The position numbers and the translations under genes are program-made. Below are positions 36,697 through 44,454 of a stretch of DNA of 64,000 nucleotides, one piece after another (position 1 is the stretch's first letter; every line of letters starts with the position of its first letter). The DNA is taken from the NCBI RefSeq assembly GCF_001692325.1, contig NZ_LXKN01000002.1, positions 165,920-229,919 on the forward strand, given 5' to 3'. This DNA comes from Rhizobium sp. AC27/96 (GTDB lineage: Bacteria > Pseudomonadota > Alphaproteobacteria > Rhizobiales > Rhizobiaceae). Below the pieces are notes generated by a model. The model was not told the origin of the DNA, ran no database searches, and saw only the letters and a list, made by a program, of their open reading frames with translations.

Positions 36697-37067
36697 GTGG
36701 CAACCGCCCCCGGCCTGAACACGTAAAGTGGCCGAATCTCGTAGGAGCCGGCGCCGGGATTGGCCACGGCTAGCTCTTTGGAAAAATCAATCGCTTCGTC
36801 GAGCGATTCGAAGTCGACAACGTAGAAGCCCAGCAGTTGCTCTTTCGTCTCGGCGAAGGGTCCATCGATGATGATCGGTTCGTTCTTGCCCTTGCGCAGC
36901 GTCGTTGCTGCAGTCGTCGGCATCAAACGTGCCACGGGGCCAAGCTTGCCGGCCTCGGCGAGCGGCGTCTGCACCGCGATAAGCCGCGCCATCGTCGCAT
37001 CCTCCTGCTCCTTGGACCAGGCAAACACGGTATCTTCGTCGTTGTAGCATAGGATTGCGTAGAGCAT
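36693..37067 (-). CDS. YciI/DGPF domain protein, partner of the ECF42 sigma factor
   Basis: A 124-residue dimeric alpha-beta barrel protein of the YCII-related family. The naming motif is present as IIIDGPFAETKEQLLGFYVVDF. First gene of the putative operon DGPF-sigma-SRPBCC-DoxX. DGPF proteins are the constant partners of ECF42 sigma factors; a sensory role is often proposed but not established. Confidence 0.9.
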   Translation of the reverse strand: MLYAILCYNDEDTVFAWSKEQEDATMARLIAVQTPLAEAGKLGPVARLMPTTAATTLRKGKNEPIIIDGPFAETKEQLLGFYVVDFESLDEAIDFSKELAVANPGAGSYEIRPLYVFRPGAVAT

Positions 37068-37132
37068 GAGGACCTCCTTCTCTCTCTAAAGACGAAGGAA
37101 TAGCATCAGCTCCGACAGACCGCGTCAAAAAA

Positions 37133-38182
37133 TTATGGCTGGGAGTGCTCGGCTTGGCGGAGGAGGTCGATCAAATTGGCGACCTCATGCAGCCGGGGAG
37201 ACTTCAGCGGCAAATCGCGATCGGTGCGCTCGACAATGATCAGGTCGTCCTGCGGGATGACAAAGGCATATTGCCCACCCGCGCCCCAGGCGAAATAAGC
37301 GCCCGTCGGAAGGCGAAATGCATTTGCGCTCGCATCGGTGCCTGACGACGGCCGGTCGGCGGTCCACCAGAGATACCCATATCCGAATCCATGATCGGCG
37401 TCCGAATAGGGCGTGGTGCTTGACCGTACCCATTGCTGGGGCACGATCTCCTGCCCGTTCCAGCGCCCGCCATCGAGAAAGAGGAGAGCGAAGCGGGCAA
37501 GATCCCGCGTGCTCATCCGGAACGTATACGCGGGATGGATCGATGCGCGCCCGCGGACCTTGTGCTGCACATGCGGATCGTAATCCTGCATCCCGATTTT
37601 CCGGGCGATCTCATCCTCGAATGCATCGTAGATGGAGGCGCCGGTCGCCTTCTCGTAGATCGTGCCGAGGGCGTTGAAATCCCAGTTGTTGTAGTACCAG
37701 AACATCCCCGGCGCATGGCTGAAGCGCTGTGGCCGCCGCGCGGCCATCGCCTCGGTCTCATAGAGCGCCGGATGATAAATGCCCGATCGCGCCTCGAGAA
37801 GCATCCGGACCGTCGCCTGCTTCTCCTGATCGGACAGCGACGGCGGCTTGTCGTCTATACCCAATTGCTGAAGCGTGCTGCCAGGATCGATCTGATGACG
37901 CCCGACTGCGATCCCGATCAGGGAGTTAAGCAGGCTTTTGCGAATGGAGGCCAACTCCATCGGCTTGCTCGTATCGCCCCATTCGGCAACGACAGCACCA
38001 TGCTGGACCACCACGACGGCGCTGACATCGTGCCCGTCGGCAAAGGCCTTCGCCTCGGCCAATTTCGGCGCCGACCATCCGGATGCCTCAGGAGAAACAT
38101 GCGCCCATTCGGCCAAAGGCACGGTTTGCGCCAAAGCCGGTGTCGATAGCAGTCCAACCAATAGCAACCAGATGAAACGCAT
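37133..38182 (-). CDS. exported beta-lactamase-fold serine hydrolase
   Basis: A 349-residue class C beta-lactamase-related protein (PF00144). Signal peptide FIWLLLVGLLSTPALAQ. The serine-lysine motif is in ELASIRKSLLNSLIG (SIRK), the tyrosine motif YYNNW matches YxN, and a third motif near the end may be GAGGQYAFV, replacing KTG/HTG. Such proteins are esterases, D-aminopeptidases or penicillin-binding relatives rather than resistance enzymes; the substrate is unknown. Confidence 0.85.
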   Translation of the reverse strand: MRFIWLLLVGLLSTPALAQTVPLAEWAHVSPEASGWSAPKLAEAKAFADGHDVSAVVVVQHGAVVAEWGDTSKPMELASIRKSLLNSLIGIAVGRHQIDPGSTLQQLGIDDKPPSLSDQEKQATVRMLLEARSGIYHPALYETEAMAARRPQRFSHAPGMFWYYNNWDFNALGTIYEKATGASIYDAFEDEIARKIGMQDYDPHVQHKVRGRASIHPAYTFRMSTRDLARFALLFLDGGRWNGQEIVPQQWVRSSTTPYSDADHGFGYGYLWWTADRPSSGTDASANAFRLPTGAYFAWGAGGQYAFVIPQDDLIIVERTDRDLPLKSPRLHEVANLIDLLRQAEHSQP

Positions 38183-38317
38183 AGCCGATGCCCTGTGTCA
38201 CACATCGCCATCGAATTTCCGGGCGAATAAGTCTTTTCGGCGGCTGAAGCTCGCCCGGCAAGTTTCTGCGACATCAGGGCGCATGCATTCCCCTTCGCGA
38301 CGCGCGGAACCGGGGAG

Positions 38318-39265
38318 CTAGATGCCACCACGCCGGATCGTCAATGTCCCCGTTTCCGCATCCAGTTCCGCAACGGCTCCGATCAAGGCGCTGCCGGGGC
38401 TGCGCCCATGCCCCAGCGGCAAGCCGCCAAGGACCGGCACGCCGAGCACATCAAGATGTTCGCGCAGAATATCGATGACCGAAAAGCGGAGATCGAATTC
38501 GAAATCGGTAAACTGGCCAATCGCGACGCCTGCCAGGCCGTCGAGATGCCCGGCCTTGCGCAGCATGGTCATTTGCCGGTCCACCTGCCCGCGATAAAGG
38601 CTGACCGCTTCCAGCAGCAGGATCGCCCCATGCAAATCCGGCAAGGCCCAGCCTGCCGCTGTCGCTACCATATCGAGGTTGCCGCCGATCAGCCGGCCAG
38701 TGGCGGTTCCGCTTGTGGTCAGCGCCGATGTCGGCTCCCCCGGACGGGATTGGATAGTGATATCCTCCGTCGTCATCAAAGCCCGGCGGAGGGCACCGAT
38801 GGTCTCAGGGTTAACATCTTCCTCCCCGGGGCCAGCGAAAAGGGCGCCATGAATGCCGATCAGGCCACTATGTTTCAGGAGGCTGAGATGCAACGCGGTG
38901 ATATCGCTGAAACCGATGAGGAACTTCGGATCGCGACGGGCGGCCGCAAAATCCAGCCGGTCGGCGATCCGGTATGATCCCTTGCCGCCGCGCGTGGTGA
39001 AGATGGCCCGAACCTCTGGCTCGCGAAGCACGCCATCCAGATCCGCCAACCGCTCTTCATCGGTTCCGGCAAGATAATCGTGCTTGCAAAAGGCATGCTC
39101 ACCGAAATCGACGCGCAGCCCCCAGCCCTTCAGTATTTCGGCGTGCCGGAGGACCCTATCCTTGTCGGGCGGGCTGGCGGGAGAGACAAAACGGATCTTG
39201 TCGCCCGGCCGCAATGGCGGCGGCATCACAATCCGATCGACAGTTTCACGGTTCAGTGATTCCAT
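38318..39265 (-). CDS. LD-carboxypeptidase family (S66) serine peptidase
   Basis: A cytoplasmic S66 peptidase of 315 residues. Starts PPPLRPGDKIRFVSPASPP, typical of the family; the ATG at 39226 (M14) could be the true start. The nucleophile lies in FLIGFSDITALHLSL, the glutamate in ILLLEAVSLY and the histidine in GLPLGHG. The family includes LdcA, which removes D-Ala from recycled murein tetrapeptides, and MccF, which cleaves microcin C. Position near a beta-lactamase-fold protein fits cell-wall recycling, but MccF-like activity is not excluded. Confidence 0.88.
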   Translation of the reverse strand: MESLNRETVDRIVMPPPLRPGDKIRFVSPASPPDKDRVLRHAEILKGWGLRVDFGEHAFCKHDYLAGTDEERLADLDGVLREPEVRAIFTTRGGKGSYRIADRLDFAAARRDPKFLIGFSDITALHLSLLKHSGLIGIHGALFAGPGEEDVNPETIGALRRALMTTEDITIQSRPGEPTSALTTSGTATGRLIGGNLDMVATAAGWALPDLHGAILLLEAVSLYRGQVDRQMTMLRKAGHLDGLAGVAIGQFTDFEFDLRFSVIDILREHLDVLGVPVLGGLPLGHGRSPGSALIGAVAELDAETGTLTIRRGGI

Positions 39266-39324
39266 GCCGCGATCTTGGCATGGAATGATGACAGGCGTCA
39301 GCCTCGGATCGGATGGCTAGCGCG

Positions 39325-40134
39325 TCAGCCAAGCGACGGGTTTAAGACGGTAGCCTCTTTCGAGGGGGATCGCGCGGCTTTGGCATGAGCCTCGGATAGC
39401 TGTGCGGCTTTCGTCTTGCCTTCCCATAGTGGCAGACCAACCGACTGCGACACGGCGGGGTCAGTCGTGAAGACCGGATAGCCGCGCTCCATCAACCGCT
39501 CGAGTACTTCGCGATCCTTGCGAACATGCAGCCGGGTCAGGTTTTCCTGATTGTAGACATGGCCGCCGGAATCCGGGTTGATGCCGGTGATGATGACCGC
39601 GCTGGCACCGTTATAGAGGGCAAAAAGAACGGCATTGATGCCATTCGAGCATTTGTCGTCGGCACCGAGCTCGCTGCATTTCACGCCACCGACACGGTCG
39701 AGAAGCGCCATGCGCTTGTAGCGGTCGACGATCTGAAGCCTGTCATAGCCATAATTGAAGGCCTTCAACCCGTCTTCAAGACGTTTGAATTCCTCCCGCC
39801 AGAGCAGGACATAAAGCATCCTGGTGCGTTCGCCGTTCAGCACACGGCGCACCTCGACGGCATTGGTGTTCTTGCCCTCGATCTGATTGAACTGCACAAG
39901 CGTGACATCGGGGGCCTCTATCCCCCATGCCTTCGTCACCACCTGCGAACCATTGATGGTAATCACCCGGAAGGTCTCGTCGAAATCGGCAGGCTTGTTC
40001 GACATCGGCGCCGATCCCACGACGAGGACAGGCCCCTTGAACGGCTCTGCCAGCACGGGCGGCTTTGGTCGCGTCAGGTGATATTTGACCTGCCTGTATA
40101 TATGCTTCTTCAGTTCGCTAAATTGAGCAGCCAT
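39325..40134 (-). CDS. possible GT42 (sialyltransferase)-like protein
   Basis: About 269 residues from the ATG at 40134, preceded by AAGG; the frame is open to 40233. No membrane helix or signal peptide. Two regions recall the bacterial GT42 sialyltransferases such as Campylobacter Cst-I/II: an N-terminal nucleotide loop VLVVGSAPMSNKPADFDETF (residues 36-55; compare their GNGPSL), and SNGINAVLFALYNGASAVIITGI (163-185) followed by a Tyr, a His (residue 203) and a helix leading to a strand, the same order as around their catalytic histidine. This is by eye, with low identity. It could equally be an unrelated Rossmann-fold enzyme. It sits alone among envelope-related genes. Confidence 0.6.
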   Translation of the reverse strand: MAAQFSELKKHIYRQVKYHLTRPKPPVLAEPFKGPVLVVGSAPMSNKPADFDETFRVITINGSQVVTKAWGIEAPDVTLVQFNQIEGKNTNAVEVRRVLNGERTRMLYVLLWREEFKRLEDGLKAFNYGYDRLQIVDRYKRMALLDRVGGVKCSELGADDKCSNGINAVLFALYNGASAVIITGINPDSGGHVYNQENLTRLHVRKDREVLERLMERGYPVFTTDPAVSQSVGLPLWEGKTKAAQLSEAHAKAARSPSKEATVLNPSLG

Positions 40135-40299
40135 TATCCGCCTTGTCATCTCCCAGGGTCGAGCCGGTGAAACGTGATTCGAAACATTCCGTTCCGAACG
40201 TTTGACGAGATAAGTATCGCTGCCTCTCCTCATATAAGCAAAATAAAGAAACTTTACACAATATAACCCAAGGTGAGGCAGGCCTGGCTGTCAGCAGCT

Positions 40300-41796
40300 T
40301 TACCGTGTGCTCAAGGTGCGCGACACAGCGTTTTTCCAGCCCTTCAGCTTTGCATTTCTGGTCTTGGCATCCATGTCGGGCTCGAACCTCCGGTCACGCG
40401 CCCAGGCCTTGGCAAAACCGTCACGATCCGGCCACACGCCGGCACGGCTGCCCGCCAGCCACGCTGCGCCAAGAGCCGTGGTTTCCAGGATCTTCGGCCG
40501 ATCGACCGGAGCATCGAGCAGATCGGCGAGCCGCTGCATCGTCCAGTCAGAAGCCACCATGCCGCCATCGACACGCAGCACCGTGTCCTCGCCGTCGCCG
40601 TTGCGCCAATCCTTGTGCATCGCGTCCAGAAGGTCACGCGATTGATAGCAGACCGCTTCCAGCGCCGCCCGGACAATTTCCTCAGGCCCGCTGTTGCGCG
40701 TCAGCCCGAAGATTGCGCCACGCGCATCCGGATCCCAATAGGGCGCTCCGAGACCGGTGAAAGCCGGCACGAGATAGACTTCCTGCAGCGGGTCGGCCTT
40801 GGCCGCCAGCTCGCCGGAATCGGAAGCGCGCTGAATCGTCTTCAGCCCATCGCGCAGCCATTGCACGGCCGCACCCGCGATGAAGATCGAGCCTTCCAGC
40901 GCATAGGTCGTTTCACCGTCCAGACGATAGGCGATGGTGGTCAGCAGCCGGTTCCTGGAGCGTACCATGTCGGCGCCGGTATTCAGCAGCGCGAAGCAGC
41001 CGGTGCCGTAGGTGGATTTCATCATGCCGCGCTCGAAGCAGGCCTGGCCGATGGTTGCCGCCTGCTGGTCGCCGGCAACGCCGAGGATCGGGATCGCGGC
41101 ACCGAAGAGCGAGGGATCGGTGATTCCGAAATCGGCAGCGCAATCCTTGACCTCTGGCAGCATCGCAGCCGGCACGCGCAGGATATCGAGCAGCTTTTCA
41201 TCCCATTCATTGCTGCCGATATTGTACATCAGCGTCCGCGAGGCATTGGTCGCATCGGTGACGAAGCTCTTGCCGCCAGTCAGCCGCCAGATCAGGAAAG
41301 TGTCGATCGTGCCAAAGCAAAGGTCACCCTTGGCGGCGCGCGCACGAGCACCCTTCACGTTGGTCAGCAGCCAGGAAAGCTTGGTGCCGGAAAAATACGG
41401 GTCGAGCAGCAAGCCGGTATGGCGGGTAAAGAGCTTTTCCAGATCCTGCCGCTTCAGCTTCTCGCAATAGCTTGCCGTGCGGCGGTCCTGCCAGACGATG
41501 GCGTTGTGGATGGGCTTGCCCGTCTCGCGATCCCAGACGACCACGGTCTCGCGCTGGTTGGTGATGCCGAGTGCGGCGATGTCCTTCGCCGTGATGCCGG
41601 CGGCCTCGATGGCCTTGCGAACGGTGAAGAGGACCGATGACCAGATTTCCTCGGGATCATGCTCGACCCAGCCCGGCTTCGGATAATGCTGGGTGAATTC
41701 CTTCTGCCCGACACCGGCAACCTTCATCTTGCCATCGAAAACGATAGCCCGCGTCGACGTCGTTCCCTGGTCGATCGCCAAGACATAGCCGCTCAT
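40300..41796 (-). CDS. glpK: glycerol kinase
   Basis: Phosphorylates glycerol to glycerol-3-phosphate. The ATG at 41796 has GGAGGAATGC just before it and gives 498 residues, the usual length. FGGY-family landmarks: [92 protein letters not shown] and [12 protein letters not shown]. No transporter or glpD is adjacent, so glycerol uptake must be encoded elsewhere. A palindromic repeat lies between it and the divergent bdhA. Confidence 0.96.
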   Translation of the reverse strand: MSGYVLAIDQGTTSTRAIVFDGKMKVAGVGQKEFTQHYPKPGWVEHDPEEIWSSVLFTVRKAIEAAGITAKDIAALGITNQRETVVVWDRETGKPIHNAIVWQDRRTASYCEKLKRQDLEKLFTRHTGLLLDPYFSGTKLSWLLTNVKGARARAAKGDLCFGTIDTFLIWRLTGGKSFVTDATNASRTLMYNIGSNEWDEKLLDILRVPAAMLPEVKDCAADFGITDPSLFGAAIPILGVAGDQQAATIGQACFERGMMKSTYGTGCFALLNTGADMVRSRNRLLTTIAYRLDGETTYALEGSIFIAGAAVQWLRDGLKTIQRASDSGELAAKADPLQEVYLVPAFTGLGAPYWDPDARGAIFGLTRNSGPEEIVRAALEAVCYQSRDLLDAMHKDWRNGDGEDTVLRVDGGMVASDWTMQRLADLLDAPVDRPKILETTALGAAWLAGSRAGVWPDRDGFAKAWARDRRFEPDMDAKTRNAKLKGWKNAVSRTLSTR

Positions 41797-41971
41797 GCAT
41801 TCCTCCCGACTGTTGCGTCCCAATCAACAGATACGCGAGCAAAACGAATGTGAAAAGAAAGCAAAACGAAATTTTTCATCGAAAATCCGCTTCCCCGCTC
41901 CCACCATCGTGGTCAACAGCCTCACAAAAGGATCTAGCGTCAATGCGATTGCCAGATCCGCAGGTTTGGGA
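41797..41971. other. glpK leader
   Basis: About 175 bp upstream of glpK before the repeat element. AT-rich near the gene; no operator or promoter could be assigned by eye. Confidence 0.3.
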
Positions 41972-42075
41972 CTACAGCGCCGCGCGTCTTTTGAGACGCG
42001 CTAAGGACGCTGTAGCACCTTGAAATGCTGCATAATTTCATCCTTAAATCGATTCCGATTTAAGGAATTATGCAG
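41972..42075. repeat. rhizobial palindromic repeat with two perfect hairpins
   Basis: First hairpin: CTACAGCG (41972-41979) with CGCTGTAG (42008-42015), inside it GCGTCT/AGACGC arms. Second: CTGCATAATT (42028-42037) with AATTATGCAG (42066-42075), and within it CCTTAAATCG (42042-42051) with CGATTTAAGG (42056-42065), loop ATTC. All arms are perfect. The same kind of element recurs in intergenic regions of Rhizobium genomes as I recall it, so it is a repeat rather than a bdhA-specific site, though it lies only 57 bp from the bdhA start. Confidence 0.75.
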
Positions 42076-42132
42076 TAGGCTCAAGCCACTTTTGCGTTGC
42101 AGCAAGACGCTGCGCTGTACAGGGAGAAGATC

Positions 42133-42909
42133 ATGGCTAGAACAGTTGTCGTCACCGGTTCCACGAGCGGTATCGGCCTCGCCATCGCCACCGCCTTCGC
42201 CGCCAAGGGCGATAACGTTGTCATCAACGGCTTCGGCAAGCCCGAGGAAATCGATGCGATCAAGACCAGGCTCGAAGCCTCCGGCGGCGGCAAAGTGATC
42301 TATCATCCGGCCGACATGACCAAGCCTGCCGAGATCGCCGACCTGATCGCCACAGCCAATTCGACCTTCGGTAGCGTCGATGTTCTCGTCAACAATGCCG
42401 GCGTCCAGCATGTCGAGAAGATCGAGGACTTTCCGATCGAAAAGTGGGACCAGATCATCGCGATCAACCTGTCCAGCTCCTTTCACACGATCCGCGCCTC
42501 CATTCCATTGATGAAAGCCAGGAAATACGGCCGCATCATTAACATCGCTTCGGCGCATGCCCTCGTCGCCTCTCCCTTCAAATCCGCCTATGTCGCGGCA
42601 AAACATGGTATATTGGGCCTGACCAAGACGGCAGCGCTCGAGCTTGCCGAGTTCGGCGTCACGGTGAATGCCATCTGCCCCGGCTACGTCCTGACCCCGC
42701 TTGTCGAAAAGCAGATCCCGGACACGGCCAAGGCACGTGGGATGACCGAGGAACAGGTCAAGACCGAAGTCATCCTCAAGGCGCAGCCGACGCATGAATT
42801 CGTCAAGGCCGAAGAGATCGGCGCCTTGTCGCTCTATCTCGCCAGTGACGAGGCGCGCCAGGTCACCGGAACACACGTCTCGATTGACGGTGGCTGGACC
42901 GCGGCATAA
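42133..42909 (+). CDS. bdhA: 3-hydroxybutyrate dehydrogenase
   Basis: Oxidises D-3-hydroxybutyrate to acetoacetate with NAD, the entry step of polyhydroxybutyrate reuse. 258 residues from the ATG at 42133, with AGGGAG upstream. Short-chain dehydrogenase motifs: VVTGSTSGIGLAIA, NNAGVQHVEKIEDF, and the catalytic SAHALVASPFKSAYVAAKHG (Tyr and Lys). The region QPTHEFVKAEEIGAL is shared by bacterial 3-hydroxybutyrate dehydrogenases. It is followed by xdhA and xdhB on the same strand, the same order as the mixed-function bdhA-xdhA2-xdhB2 operon described in Sinorhizobium meliloti. Confidence 0.95.
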   Translation: MARTVVVTGSTSGIGLAIATAFAAKGDNVVINGFGKPEEIDAIKTRLEASGGGKVIYHPADMTKPAEIADLIATANSTFGSVDVLVNNAGVQHVEKIEDFPIEKWDQIIAINLSSSFHTIRASIPLMKARKYGRIINIASAHALVASPFKSAYVAAKHGILGLTKTAALELAEFGVTVNAICPGYVLTPLVEKQIPDTAKARGMTEEQVKTEVILKAQPTHEFVKAEEIGALSLYLASDEARQVTGTHVSIDGGWTAA

Positions 42910-42981
42910 CGATAGACGGTTAGGGCCGGTTTCGCACAGGCACATCCGGCCCCGGCCAACGACAGAGAATTCGGGAACGAT

Positions 42982-44451
42982 ATGAACGACAGCATCCGCT
43001 TTATCCTCAACGGCGAGGATATTACGCTCTCCAATCTGCGCCCCACCGAGACGCTGCTCGATTTCCTGCGCCTGAAGCGGCGCCTGACGGGAACCAAGGA
43101 GGGATGCGCGGAAGGCGACTGCGGAGCCTGTACGGTGCTGGTTGGACGGTTGATCGACGGCGGGCTTCACTATGAGTCGGTGAACGCCTGCATCCGCTTC
43201 GTCGGCTCGCTGCATGCGACCCACGTCGTTACTGTCGAACATCTGGCTGCCCAGAATGGCACGCTGCATCCGGTGCAGCAGGCCATGGTCGATTGCCATG
43301 GCTCTCAATGCGGTTTCTGTACGCCGGGCTTCATCATGTCGCTCTACGGTCTCTGGCTCTCGACCGAAAAACCGAACCGGGCACAGATCGAGAAATCGCT
43401 CCAGGGTAATCTCTGTCGATGCACCGGCTACGAGCCCATCGTCAAGGCGGCCGAACTGGTCAGCGAGAAGCGCCCAAGCGCCCTCTTCGATCCGCTTGAG
43501 AAAACCAGGGCCGACATCATCGCACGCCTCTGGCCGATGCAGAGCCACGACACCATCACCATAACCGAAGGCGAGGATCGCCTGATCGTACCCGGCTCTG
43601 TCTCCGCCCTGGCGCAGGTGCTTGCGGACGAGCCGAAGGCAACCGTGGTCGCCGGATCCACAGACGTCGGCCTCTGGGTGACCAAGCAGATGCGCAGGCT
43701 GAACCCGGTGGTTTTCATCAATCATTTGAGTGAGCTGCAGAGGATCACTATCGAAGATGACGGCCTGACCATCGGCGCCGGCGTCACCTATAGCCGTGCT
43801 TTTGCTGCCATCGGCGAGAAGATCCCTGCGCTCTCGGGCCTTATCAACCGCATCGGCGGCGAGCAGGTGCGCAACATGGGCACCATCGGCGGCAATATCG
43901 CCAACGGCTCGCCGATCGGCGATTCCCCGCCGCCGCTGATTGCCCTCGGTGCGACCGTCAGGCTGCGCTCGGTGGCCGGTACGCGCAGCCTGCTGCTCGA
44001 GGATTTCTTCATCGACTACGGCAGGCAGGATCGTAACCCCGGAGAATTCGTCGAAAGCATCTTCGTGCCCTACCCCGCCGAAGACGTGCATTTTGCCGTC
44101 TACAAGATCACCAAGCGCCGCGACGAGGATATTACGGCCGTGCTCGGCGCCTTCCATCTGGTGCTCGATGATGTCGGCAACGTCGCCGATATCCGCATCG
44201 CCTTCGGCGGCATGGCCGCGACCCCGAAGCGCGCCCGCACGGTCGAGGCCGAGCTGATCGGCAAGCCATGGACGGAAGAGACCGTCACGGCCGTCCGCCC
44301 CGCCTTCGATGTCGATTACAAGCCCTTGACCGATTGGCGCGCCACCGCCGAATATCGGCAGCTGACCGCCAAGAACCTGCTTCTCCGCTTCTATCTGGAG
44401 ACATCGGGTGCGCCGCAGGAGCTGAAACGCTTCGCGATGGCGGAGGCTTGA
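42982..44451 (+). CDS. xdhA: xanthine dehydrogenase small subunit
   Basis: Iron-sulphur and FAD subunit, 489 residues, of the enzyme converting hypoxanthine to xanthine and urate. N-terminal 2Fe-2S: GCAEGDCGACTVLVG; second cluster: CGFCTPGF and CRCTGYEP. FAD domain: VAGSTDVGLWVTK and GGEQVRNMGTIGGNIANGSPIGD, then the CO-dehydrogenase flavoprotein C-terminal domain. It follows bdhA by 72 bp and is 3 bp from xdhB. The XdhC maturation factor is not in the window. Confidence 0.95.
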   Translation: MNDSIRFILNGEDITLSNLRPTETLLDFLRLKRRLTGTKEGCAEGDCGACTVLVGRLIDGGLHYESVNACIRFVGSLHATHVVTVEHLAAQNGTLHPVQQAMVDCHGSQCGFCTPGFIMSLYGLWLSTEKPNRAQIEKSLQGNLCRCTGYEPIVKAAELVSEKRPSALFDPLEKTRADIIARLWPMQSHDTITITEGEDRLIVPGSVSALAQVLADEPKATVVAGSTDVGLWVTKQMRRLNPVVFINHLSELQRITIEDDGLTIGAGVTYSRAFAAIGEKIPALSGLINRIGGEQVRNMGTIGGNIANGSPIGDSPPPLIALGATVRLRSVAGTRSLLLEDFFIDYGRQDRNPGEFVESIFVPYPAEDVHFAVYKITKRRDEDITAVLGAFHLVLDDVGNVADIRIAFGGMAATPKRARTVEAELIGKPWTEETVTAVRPAFDVDYKPLTDWRATAEYRQLTAKNLLLRFYLETSGAPQELKRFAMAEA

Positions 44452-44454
44452 ACC

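Noticed and set aside
40273..41640. A 455-codon plus-strand frame opposite glpK
   Set aside because: glpK is full length with all motifs and a strong ribosome binding site, so the opposite frame is a shadow.
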